From NCBI GenBank assembly GCA_017555445.1, contig JAFZGK010000069.1, positions 1 through 5,012 on the forward strand: a stretch of DNA of 5,012 nucleotides. The letters are read 5' to 3'. Position 1 is the first letter of the stretch; the number at the start of each line of letters is the position of its first letter. Of the stretch, positions 1 to 5,012 are shown piece by piece. This DNA is from Bacteroidales bacterium. Lineage in GTDB: Bacteria > Bacteroidota > Bacteroidia > Bacteroidales > UBA932. The position numbers and the translations under genes were made by a program. A model generated the notes under the pieces. That model did not search any database, was not told the origin of the DNA, and was given only the letters and a program-made list of their open reading frames with translations.

Positions 1-120
1 CGCATCAGCGTCTGCAACATCTTCATGACAGATCTTGTTGCCATCTATATATACAACCTCAGCATAAGGCTCAAAAACACCTTTAAGAAAAGGGATATAT
101 TTGTCTGCTACTATTTTCAT
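1..120 (-). CDS. pdxB: Erythronate-4-phosphate dehydrogenase, N-terminal part (gene runs off the left edge)
   Basis: Only the first 40 codons are present, starting at the ATG complementary to 118-120. PdxB is an NAD-dependent 2-hydroxyacid dehydrogenase that oxidises 4-phosphoerythronate in the DXP-dependent route to pyridoxal 5'-phosphate, in the cytoplasm. The visible residues fit the beginning of this family: an initial strand (MKIVADKYIPF), a helix, a second strand (EVVYIDG), and the DVADADA segment that in the family leads into the conserved RTRT motif, here just beyond the edge. The start follows the dciA stop after 2 bp, so translation is probably coupled and the gene is probably the third of the recF-dciA-pdxB transcript. 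The catalytic and NAD-binding regions are not in the window, so another member of the D-2-hydroxyacid dehydrogenase family cannot be fully excluded. The assignment rests on recalled resemblance to Bacteroidales and E. coli PdxB N-termini. Confidence 0.75.
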   Translation of the reverse strand, partial: MKIVADKYIPFLKGVFEPYAEVVYIDGNKICHEDVADADA

Positions 121-122
121 GA

Positions 123-452
123 TCATTTCAAAACTAAAGTCTTCACTGCAGGACCACCTTTGCCATCATGAACGAAAAGCTCATCTTGCGCAAGGAACTC
201 GTTCATCTTCTGAAGAATCACATCACGCTGGAAATAGAGCTGATTTCGTACGACTGACGAGTTCAGGCTACAATAGACCACACCTTTGTCATATGTTACA
301 TCCAAGGTATAACGCGATGCTCCTGAGACCTTCTCCCAAGCCTCCGTCACTCTCTGACGGTTGATGCCGGAAGCAATCTTCATTTCCCTTATGTACTGAG
401 AAACGAGTTCCTGCATTCCAACTGCATCCTTGCGTCTTATACCGTTTGCCAT
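123..452 (-). CDS. dciA: DciA family (DUF721) protein, predicted replicative helicase loader
   Basis: This is a 109-residue cytoplasmic protein of the DUF721/DciA family. In bacteria lacking DnaC or DnaI, DciA helps load the DnaB replicative helicase at the origin. Family features are visible in order: an N-terminal helix (about residues 12-26, QELVSQYIREMKI), the conserved tryptophan segment EAWEKVSG (about 37-44), a YTLDVTYDKGVVYCSL strand region, and the signature SSVVRNQLYFQRDVILQKMN (about 65-84), which corresponds to the usual SS.LRNEL....L...lN core. The length is normal for the short Bacteroidota form, which is essentially the core domain alone. The ATG at 450-452 lies 3 bp after the recF stop, with no room for a separate promoter, so the gene is probably read from the recF transcript. 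The tie to DNA metabolism is strengthened by recF as neighbour, an arrangement also seen in other phyla. Function is by family, not shown here. Confidence 0.88.
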   Translation of the reverse strand: MANGIRRKDAVGMQELVSQYIREMKIASGINRQRVTEAWEKVSGASRYTLDVTYDKGVVYCSLNSSVVRNQLYFQRDVILQKMNEFLAQDELFVHDGKGGPAVKTLVLK

Positions 453-455
453 TAT

Positions 456-1553
456 CTAGACTCTTGAAAATGTTCCTGAGACGGTTTCGTAATACGCCCT
501 GTCCTGAGTAAGGCCGTCAACGATACCCGACATCCTGACCTTGTTGCTGTCAGTGATGAAAATCTGACCGAAATCGTTTCCGGACACCATCTGAAGCAGG
601 TTCGAGATACGGGTCATATCAAGCTTGTCAAAGACGTCATCAAGAAGAAGAATAGGCGCAAATCCGTAATTTCTCTTCATTATCTCGTACTGGGCGAACT
701 TCAGGGACACAAGGAAGGACTTCTGCTGACCCTGCGATCCGCACCTTCTGATCGGATGACCGTTCATCGTAAATATCAGATCATCTCTCTGAATTCCAAC
801 TGAGGTATATTTCAGGATCCTGTCCTTATCGAAAGATGCCCCGAGAAGCTGGTCCAGTCCGGCCTTGTACAGCTCCGAGTCATATTCTATATCGATCTGC
901 TCAGAACCGCCTGAAACTGCCTTGTAGTATTCTGAAACTATAGGTCTGAGTTCTTCCACAAAGCGTTTTCTTGCCTGATGGACAGGCTCGGCCAATGCAG
1001 CCATCCTCATATCTATGACCTCCATCAGAGACCTGTCGATATTCTGGTCCTTGAGCATCCTGTTACGCTGAAGAAGAAGTCTGTTGTACTGCTGCAATGC
1101 AGACATATACTCCCTGTCCATCTGCGAAAGCACCGCATTGACGAATCTTCTTCGCTCATCACCTGATTCGCTTACAAGAGAAATGTCTGACGGAGAAACC
1201 ATGACCACCGGCAGAACGCCGATATGTTCCGAAACCTTCCCATACGGTTTGTCATCTCTGCGGACCTTCTTTTCACCCTTGGCGCTCATCTTCAAAGCGA
1301 ACCTGCTTGCAAGACCGTTTTCCATCCTGTATGTACCTGCGATCGAAAACTCCTCCGTACCGTGTCGGAAAGTAAACTTATCTGAAGTCGCAAAAGCACT
1401 CTTTGTCATTGACAGATAATGGATTGCATCGAGAAGATTAGTCTTTCCTTCACCATTGTTGCCACTGATGCAGTTGATGTTCGGAGAGAACTCAAGTTCC
1501 TGAAGCGAGATGTTTCTGAAGTCCGATATTACTATTTTTTCAAGTATGGGCAT
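456..1553 (-). CDS. recF: DNA replication and repair protein RecF
   Basis: A complete 365-residue RecF, the usual length for the family. RecF is an SMC-like ATPase that binds DNA at single-strand gaps and, with RecO and RecR, promotes RecA loading and fork recovery. Visible ATPase motifs are Walker A GNNGEGKTN (residues 31-39), the ABC-type signature GSQGQQKS (272-279) and Walker B with D-loop ILLLDDVFDKLD (301-312), followed by an IFITDSN strand (331-337). The opening FRN (12-14) and the NCISGNN strand are typical. The middle part (about 140-245) is the helical lobe that replaces a long coiled coil. The signature has lysine after GQQ where arginine is common, a conservative change. The ATG at 1551-1553 is supported by an in-frame TAG four codons upstream (complement of 1563-1565), so no longer form is possible. 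It is the first gene of the minus-strand cluster and runs away from the TPR gene. Confidence 0.97.
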   Translation of the reverse strand: MPILEKIVISDFRNISLQELEFSPNINCISGNNGEGKTNLLDAIHYLSMTKSAFATSDKFTFRHGTEEFSIAGTYRMENGLASRFALKMSAKGEKKVRRDDKPYGKVSEHIGVLPVVMVSPSDISLVSESGDERRRFVNAVLSQMDREYMSALQQYNRLLLQRNRMLKDQNIDRSLMEVIDMRMAALAEPVHQARKRFVEELRPIVSEYYKAVSGGSEQIDIEYDSELYKAGLDQLLGASFDKDRILKYTSVGIQRDDLIFTMNGHPIRRCGSQGQQKSFLVSLKFAQYEIMKRNYGFAPILLLDDVFDKLDMTRISNLLQMVSGNDFGQIFITDSNKVRMSGIVDGLTQDRAYYETVSGTFSRV

Positions 1554-1573
1554 GTCATGTTTCTATATCCATA

Positions 1574-1581
1574 CAAAGATA
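1574..1581 (-). promoter_or_regulatory. Candidate -7 box of the recF-dciA-pdxB promoter
   Basis: On the minus strand this reads TATCTTTG, a full match to the Bacteroidetes -7 consensus TAnnTTTG. At 19 bp further upstream the sequence is GCTG, a poor match to the -33 TTTG. A start about 7 bp downstream would fall near 1567, giving a leader of only about 15 nt before the recF ATG at 1553. Placement directly upstream of the first gene supports it; the weak -33 box suggests modest expression. Confidence 0.5.
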
Positions 1582-1625
1582 GTAAATTTTCCGTTCGGAG
1601 CAGCTAATATTTGATGTATATTTTT

Positions 1626-1636
1626 ATCACGGTGAT
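1626..1636. repeat. Small inverted repeat between the divergent promoters, possible operator
   Basis: ATCAC and GTGAT form a perfect 5-bp inverted repeat around a single central G. It lies almost midway between the predicted recF start (near 1567) and the predicted TPR-gene start (near 1688), about 60 bp from each. This placement would suit a regulator acting on both directions, but a palindrome this short arises easily by chance and no second copy was noticed in the window. Confidence 0.2.
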
Positions 1637-1650
1637 TGTCTGCAATAATC

Positions 1651-1681
1651 TTTGCGGATTTGACAAAATTTCCTAAATTTG
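1651..1681 (+). promoter_or_regulatory. Bacteroidetes-type promoter for the TPR-yebC operon
   Basis: TTTG at 1651-1654 and TAAATTTG at 1674-1681 are separated by 19 bp, a full match to the Bacteroidetes vegetative promoter (TTTG, 19-21 bp, TAnnTTTG). Transcription would start near 1688, giving a leader of about 79 nt to the ATG at 1767. This is the best promoter match in the window and it decides the start of the downstream gene: the in-frame GTG at 1692 would sit only about 4 nt from the mRNA end. Confidence 0.75.
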
Positions 1682-1766
1682 CGGGCTGTTTGTGTCAGGT
1701 AACATACGCCGCTTATGGCACAAAACATATAAAACCCTGAATGACAAAATAATAAAACTAATCAAT

Positions 1767-2435
1767 ATGGCTAAAGAAATCAAAAATCAGAATGCCGAGG
1801 CAGTTGTTGAGGCAGTCTCTAAGACAGAGAAGTTCTTCAACGAGAACGGCAAGCTTCTTTCTATCATCGCTGCTGCAGTAGTTGTAGTGGCAGCCGGCAT
1901 CTTCTGCTGGTACAAGTTCGCTTACCAGCCAAAGGTTGAGGAGGCTCAGGGCCAGATGGCTTATGCAGAGCAGAACTTCCGCGCAGGTGACTATGAAGTG
2001 GCACTCAACGGTGACGGCAACGTACTTGGCTTCGCTCAGGTTATCGACACTTACGGTGCAAAGGCTGGCAAGTCAGTTTATTTCTATGCAGGTGTATGTG
2101 AGCTCCAGCTCGGTAACTGGGATGCTGCAATCAAGTATCTCAACTCATACAAGGGCAAGGACAGCATCATCGCAGCTCGCGCTGCTGCTTGCATCGGTGA
2201 CGCATATGTAGGTCTTGAGAACTACAGCAAGGCTCTCGCACAGTTCGAGAAGGCTGCTGCAATGGCTGACAACCTCTTCGCTGCACAGTACCTCCTCAAG
2301 GCAGGTGTGACAGCTGAGAAGCTCGGTCAGGACGCTAAGGCTCTTGAGTTCTACAAGAAGATCAAGGATCAGTATCCGTCTTCAATGGAAGGATATGATG
2401 TTGAGAAGTATATCGGAAGAATCGAAAGCAAGTAA
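1767..2435 (+). CDS. Membrane-anchored tetratricopeptide repeat protein
   Basis: A 222-residue protein with a charged, probably cytoplasmic N-terminus (residues 1-29), one hydrophobic segment (about 30-49, rich in Ala, Val and Ile, ending GIFCWYKFAY), then TPR-like helical pairs. The clearest repeats are about 104-137 (YFYAGVCELQLGNWDAAIKYL) and 140-172 (ACIGDAYVGLENYSKALAQF), with weaker ones at about 64-96 and 175-207; the G-A/Y-A-F positions of the TPR consensus can be seen. The layout resembles YfgM-type proteins: one N-terminal anchor and a TPR domain predicted outside the cytoplasmic membrane, used for protein-protein contacts. The partner is unknown. The start at 1767 was preferred to the in-frame GTG at 1692 because of the promoter position and because MAKEIKNQ begins after an A-rich stretch typical of Bacteroidota starts; the 25 extra residues look like non-coding leader. 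There is no cleavable signal or lipobox. It lies 5 bp before yebC. Confidence 0.88.
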   Translation: MAKEIKNQNAEAVVEAVSKTEKFFNENGKLLSIIAAAVVVVAAGIFCWYKFAYQPKVEEAQGQMAYAEQNFRAGDYEVALNGDGNVLGFAQVIDTYGAKAGKSVYFYAGVCELQLGNWDAAIKYLNSYKGKDSIIAARAAACIGDAYVGLENYSKALAQFEKAAAMADNLFAAQYLLKAGVTAEKLGQDAKALEFYKKIKDQYPSSMEGYDVEKYIGRIESK

Positions 2436-2440
2436 AAATC

Positions 2441-3172
2441 ATGGGACGCGCGTTTGAATTTAGAAAGGAAAGAAAGTTCAAGAGATGGGGTCACATGGCC
2501 CGCGTCTTCACTAAGATCGGTAAGGAAATCACTATCGCTGTAAAGCAGGGTGGCTCTGATGTAACAGGTAACCCACGTCTCCGCGCACTTATCCAGACTG
2601 CACGAAGCGAGAACATGCCTAAGGACAACATCGAGCGTGCAATCAAGAGAGCTACAGATAAGGATCAGGCAGATTACAAGGAGGTAGTATTCGAAGGATA
2701 CGGTCCTCACGGAATCGCTGTCCTCGTCGAGGCTGCTACTGATAACAACAACCGTACAGTAGCTAACGTACGTTCATACTTCACAAAGAGCGGCGGATCG
2801 CTCGGAACTTCAGGAAGTGTTGACTACATGTTCGACCGCAAATGCATGTTCCGTATGAAGACTGCAAATCCATACGACCTCGAGGAGCTTGAGCTTGAGC
2901 TCATCGACTACGGCGTAGAGGAAATCTTCGAGGAGGAGAACGAGAACGAAGAAATGGAGATCGTGCTCTACGGTGAGTTCACAGCATTCAACACAATCCA
3001 GAAGTGGATCGAGGAGAACGGCTACGAGCTCGTTGCAGCAGAGTTCACAAGACTCCCTAACGTTGACCTCAAGGTTCTTGAAGGTGACGCAAAGGCCGAC
3101 ATCGAGAAGCTCATCGAGCGTATCGAGGAGGACGATGACGTTCAGAACGTATACACAACAATGCAGCCGTAA
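2441..3172 (+). CDS. yebC: YebC/TACO1/PmpR family protein (transcriptional or translational factor)
   Basis: A complete 243-residue member of the YebC family. Members have been described as DNA-binding regulators (PmpR) and, for bacterial YebC and mitochondrial TACO1, as factors that help ribosomes through difficult stretches such as polyproline; which applies here is not shown by the sequence. The N-terminus MGRAFEFRKERKFKRWGHMARVFTK is the form usual in Bacteroidota, replacing the MAGHSKWANIKHRK start of other phyla. Family motifs follow: NPRLRALIQTARSENMPKDNIERAIKRA (about 44-71), FEGYGPHGIAVLVE (84-97), TDNNNRTVANVRSYF (100-114) and GGSLGTSGSVDYMF (118-131). A very acidic stretch (about 147-172) precedes the last alpha/beta domain, ending DDDVQNVYTTM. 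The ATG lies 5 bp after the TPR stop without its own promoter or clear ribosome binding site, so co-transcription and perhaps translational coupling are likely. A terminator follows. Confidence 0.95.
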   Translation: MGRAFEFRKERKFKRWGHMARVFTKIGKEITIAVKQGGSDVTGNPRLRALIQTARSENMPKDNIERAIKRATDKDQADYKEVVFEGYGPHGIAVLVEAATDNNNRTVANVRSYFTKSGGSLGTSGSVDYMFDRKCMFRMKTANPYDLEELELELIDYGVEEIFEEENENEEMEIVLYGEFTAFNTIQKWIEENGYELVAAEFTRLPNVDLKVLEGDAKADIEKLIERIEEDDDVQNVYTTMQP

Positions 3173-3193
3173 TCAATTACGCAATATACTCAC

Positions 3194-3229
3194 AAAGCGG
3201 TGGCCTGTAAAAGGTCACCGCTTTTGTTT
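3194..3229 (+). terminator. Rho-independent terminator after yebC
   Basis: The arms 3194-3205 (AAAGCGGTGGCC) and 3213-3224 (GGTCACCGCTTT) pair over 12 bp with one G-U wobble and a 7-nt loop (TGTAAAA). The 3' arm runs into a T-rich tail (TTTTGTTTATT), interrupted by one G. It begins 22 nt after the yebC stop and separates the TPR-yebC unit from the downstream carboxyltransferase operon. Confidence 0.85.
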
Positions 3230-3268
3230 ATTGGAATAATTATTATCTAAACAGTAAAATAGATATCA

Positions 3269-3285
3269 TTGGCACGGTAATTCCT
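3269..3285 (+). promoter_or_regulatory. Possible sigma-54-type -24/-12 element
   Basis: The sequence TTGGCACG, four bases, TTCCT matches the sigma-54 consensus YTGGCACG-N4-TTGCW at every defined position except the -12 G, which is C. The -24 half is perfect and the spacing is correct, but the -12 GC is normally important, so activity is doubtful. It overlaps the -33 region of the vegetative promoter by one base, and a start would fall near 3295. No enhancer-like repeat was seen upstream, and whether this organism has RpoN cannot be told from the window. Confidence 0.3.
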
Positions 3286-3314
3286 TTGAAAATTTCTGGA
3301 AAATGCTAACTTTG
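3285..3314 (+). promoter_or_regulatory. Bacteroidetes-type promoter for the carboxyltransferase operon
   Basis: TTTG at 3285-3288 and TAACTTTG at 3307-3314, separated by 18 bp, match the Bacteroidetes -33/-7 consensus, with a spacer one base shorter than usual. Transcription would begin near 3321, giving a leader of about 55 nt. It lies between the yebC terminator and the next gene on the same strand, where a promoter is needed. Confidence 0.7.
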
Positions 3315-3323
3315 CGAAAATGC

Positions 3324-3338
3324 GCCTTTAAAAAAGGC
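3324..3338 (+). other. Hairpin at the predicted 5' end of the carboxyltransferase mRNA
   Basis: GCCTTT (3324-3329) and AAAGGC (3333-3338) form a perfect 6-bp stem around an AAA loop, within a few bases of the predicted transcription start. No T-run follows, so it is not an intrinsic terminator. It could protect the 5' end of the mRNA from degradation or bind a regulator; both are inference. Confidence 0.4.
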
Positions 3339-3375
3339 CTCCTATTATCAGGAAACAGTTGAAAAATATATTACC

Positions 3376-4938
3376 ATGAGCATTCAACAGGAAAAGATCA
3401 AGGAATTGGTCGAGCGCCGCGCAGCCGCAAAGATGGGCGGCGGCCAGGAGCGCATAGACGCCCAGCACCAGAAAGGCAAACTCACCGCACGTGAGAGACT
3501 TGCCCTACTCTTGGATGAAGGCAGTTTCGAAGAATTCGACATGTTCGTGCAGCACCGTTGCACAAACTTCGGAATGGAGAAGACTAAATTCGACGGTGAC
3601 GGCGTGGTTACCGGCATGGGAACCATAGACGGCAGACTCGTATACGTCTATTCACAGGATTTCACAGTAACAGGCGGAACCATGTCGGAGACAATGGCTA
3701 AGAAGATATGCAAGGTAGCTGACATGGCCATCCGAAACGGTGCCCCACTTCTCTGTCTCAACGATTCGGGAGGTGCGCGCATACAGGAAGGTATGGGAGG
3801 TCTCGCTGGACTTGGCGAAATCTTCACCCGCCATATCACAGCATCAGGAGTAATTCCTCAGATTTCAGGAGTATTCGGTCCTTGTGCAGGAGGTGCAGTA
3901 TACTCTCCTACCCTCACGGACTTCACTGTGATGGTCAAGGACACTTCATACATGTATCTCACAGGTCCTAATGTAGTCAAGACCGTGACTGGAGAACATG
4001 TCACTCATGATGAACTTGGCGGCGCTGACGTACACGCAAAGAAGAGCGGAGTAGCTCATTTTGCAGCTGCAAGCGAGCAGGAAGGTATTGCAACAATGAA
4101 GGCACTTCTCAGTTTCCTTCCTTCAAACAACATGGAAGAGGCACCATTCAGGCCTACAAACGACCCTGCAGGAAGAGTGGCAGACGCCCTTAACGACATT
4201 ATCCCTGATAATCCTAACAAAGCATACGACATGTACGGCGTCATCGGAAGCATCGTTGATGACGGCGAGTTCCTCGAAGTACATAAGAGCTGGGCAAAGA
4301 ACATAATCGTCGGCTTCGCTCATATGAACGGACGTTCTGTCGGTATCGTTGCAAATCAGCCTAACGTACTCGCCGGAGTTCTTGACAGCAACGCATCAAG
4401 AAAGGCAGCCAGATTCATCCGTTTCTGCGACGCATTCAACATTCCTATCGTTTCACTGATTGATGTTCCAGGATTCCTCTGCGGAACACAGCAGGAGTAC
4501 GGCGGCATCATCAACCATGGTGCAAAACTCCTTTACGCATACGGCGAGGCAACTGTACCTAAGGTGGCTGTCACCCTCAGAAAATCATATGGCGGAGCAT
4601 ACATCACCATGAGCTGCAAGCAGATGCGCAGCGACATCAACTATGCATGGCCGACTGCCAACTTTGCAGTGATGGGTGCTGAAGGAGCTGTAGAAATACT
4701 CTACTCGAAGGAACTCGACAAGATTGAGGATCCTCAGGAGCGTCTCAAGATTGCAGATGAAAAGAAGAAGGAGTACAACGACCTCTTCTGTAATCCATAC
4801 AATGCCGCAAGCTATGGCTATATCGATGACATCATCGAGCCTCGCAATACACGTTTCCGCGTGATCAGAGCCCTCGAGCAACTTGCTGACAAGAAGCTTG
4901 AGAACCCTTGGAAGAAGCACGACAATCTCCCACTCTAA
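3376..4938 (+). CDS. mmdA: Biotin-dependent acyl-CoA carboxyltransferase, probable methylmalonyl-CoA decarboxylase alpha subunit
   Basis: A complete 520-residue carboxyltransferase of the PccB/MmdA family, normal in length. It moves the carboxyl group between biotin on a carrier protein and an acyl-CoA, most likely methylmalonyl-CoA/propionyl-CoA. In Bacteroidota this subunit is usually part of the sodium-pumping decarboxylase of succinate-to-propionate fermentation. The two crotonase-like halves are visible. The N-half contains [15 protein letters not shown] (39-53), the oxyanion region SGGARIQEG (131-139) and [12 protein letters not shown] (167-178). The C-half contains [24 protein letters not shown] (362-385) and RKSYGGAYI (402-410), with the second oxyanion Gly407-Ala408. 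Residue 410, the position governing acyl-CoA choice in Streptomyces enzymes, is Ile. There is no biotin domain, so carrier and membrane subunits must be separate. The ATG at 3376 follows an A/T-rich leader. Another gene follows after 12 bp. Propionyl-CoA carboxylase beta subunit is the main alternative; operon genes beyond the edge would decide. Confidence 0.9.
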   Translation: MSIQQEKIKELVERRAAAKMGGGQERIDAQHQKGKLTARERLALLLDEGSFEEFDMFVQHRCTNFGMEKTKFDGDGVVTGMGTIDGRLVYVYSQDFTVTGGTMSETMAKKICKVADMAIRNGAPLLCLNDSGGARIQEGMGGLAGLGEIFTRHITASGVIPQISGVFGPCAGGAVYSPTLTDFTVMVKDTSYMYLTGPNVVKTVTGEHVTHDELGGADVHAKKSGVAHFAAASEQEGIATMKALLSFLPSNNMEEAPFRPTNDPAGRVADALNDIIPDNPNKAYDMYGVIGSIVDDGEFLEVHKSWAKNIIVGFAHMNGRSVGIVANQPNVLAGVLDSNASRKAARFIRFCDAFNIPIVSLIDVPGFLCGTQQEYGGIINHGAKLLYAYGEATVPKVAVTLRKSYGGAYITMSCKQMRSDINYAWPTANFAVMGAEGAVEILYSKELDKIEDPQERLKIADEKKKEYNDLFCNPYNAASYGYIDDIIEPRNTRFRVIRALEQLADKKLENPWKKHDNLPL

Positions 4939-4950
4939 AGCATTTGAGAA

Positions 4951-5012
4951 ATGGATACATTCATGTTATTGCAGTTCTCTGAGACAGTTGCGGCAAAGAG
5001 TGCGGATATGGC
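4951..5012 (+). CDS. Start of a further operon gene, possibly the small membrane (OadG-like) subunit; runs off the right edge
   Basis: An open frame begins with ATG at 4951, 12 bp after the carboxyltransferase stop, and gives 20 codons beginning MDTFMLLQF, followed by a polar stretch SETVAAKSADM. A second in-frame ATG at 4963 is an alternative start. No strong ribosome binding site is present; TTTGAGAA precedes the start. In Bacteroidota the gene after mmdA is commonly a short single-span OadG/gamma-type subunit, followed by a biotin carrier and the beta-subunit pump. The visible residues are too few to identify it, so the function is inferred from position only. Confidence 0.5.
   Translation, partial: MDTFMLLQFSETVAAKSADM

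Noticed and set aside
1646..1654. A second -7-like box (AATCTTTG) upstream of the TPR promoter.
   Set aside because: It lacks the T of the TA pair and has no matching -33 box; it overlaps the -33 of the better promoter at 1651-1681.
1715..1752. Two very short open frames in the TPR leader: ATG at 1715 (five codons and stop) and ATG at 1741 (three codons and stop).
   Set aside because: Neither has a ribosome binding site, a recognisable peptide or adjoining attenuator structure; frames this short are expected by chance in an A/T-rich leader.
2369..2710. A 113-residue minus-strand open frame spanning the TPR-yebC junction.
   Set aside because: It is antisense to two clear genes, has no family resemblance and no promoter, and is explained by the codon use of the sense strand.
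3324..3338. The GCCTTT/AAAGGC hairpin as an intrinsic terminator or transcription attenuator.
   Set aside because: No T-run follows on either strand near enough, and no competing antiterminator pairing is evident in the short leader.
4585..4920. A 111-residue minus-strand open frame with a Leu/Val-rich segment inside the carboxyltransferase gene.
   Set aside because: The hydrophobic look is the complement of Lys/Glu/Asp-rich sense codons, and it lies wholly within a conserved enzyme domain.

Overview
The window looks like ordinary chromosomal DNA from a member of the Bacteroidota, most likely order Bacteroidales; the family cannot be settled from the sequence. The evidence is the protein content (a RecF/DciA pair, a PdxB start, a Bacteroidetes-type YebC and a methylmalonyl-CoA decarboxylase alpha subunit), promoters matching the Bacteroidetes vegetative consensus (TTTG, about 19 bp, TAnnTTTG), and gene starts preceded by A/T-rich sequence rather than clear Shine-Dalgarno motifs. 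Nothing indicates a mobile element, CRISPR array, rRNA or tRNA.

Layout. On the minus strand, reading right to left from 1553, lies a tightly packed cluster: recF (456-1553), dciA/DUF721 (123-452) and the first 40 codons of pdxB (1-120, continuing off the left edge), with gaps of only 3 and 2 bp. A 213-bp divergent intergenic region (1554-1766) carries a promoter for each direction and a small inverted repeat midway between them. On the plus strand, a membrane-anchored TPR protein (1767-2435) and yebC (2441-3172) form a two-gene unit that ends in a hairpin terminator (3194-3229). A 203-bp intergenic region then carries a Bacteroidetes promoter, a weaker sigma-54-like element overlapping its upstream side, and a short hairpin at the predicted mRNA 5' end. 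These precede a biotin-dependent carboxyltransferase (3376-4938). A further gene starts at 4951 and runs off the right edge; its position suggests a small subunit of the same decarboxylase complex.

How the genes work together. RecF and DciA both act in chromosome replication: RecF in gap repair and RecFOR loading, DciA in loading the replicative helicase. PdxB belongs to pyridoxal-phosphate synthesis and appears to be carried along in the same transcript. The TPR protein and YebC are co-transcribed; YebC-family proteins are transcriptional or translational factors. The carboxyltransferase starts what is probably a sodium-pumping methylmalonyl-CoA decarboxylase operon of the succinate-to-propionate fermentation route.

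I found no convincing undescribed system. The observations worth a second look are regulatory (sigma-54-like site, 5'-end hairpin, central palindrome), a substrate-specificity residue in the carboxyltransferase, and gene-order points.
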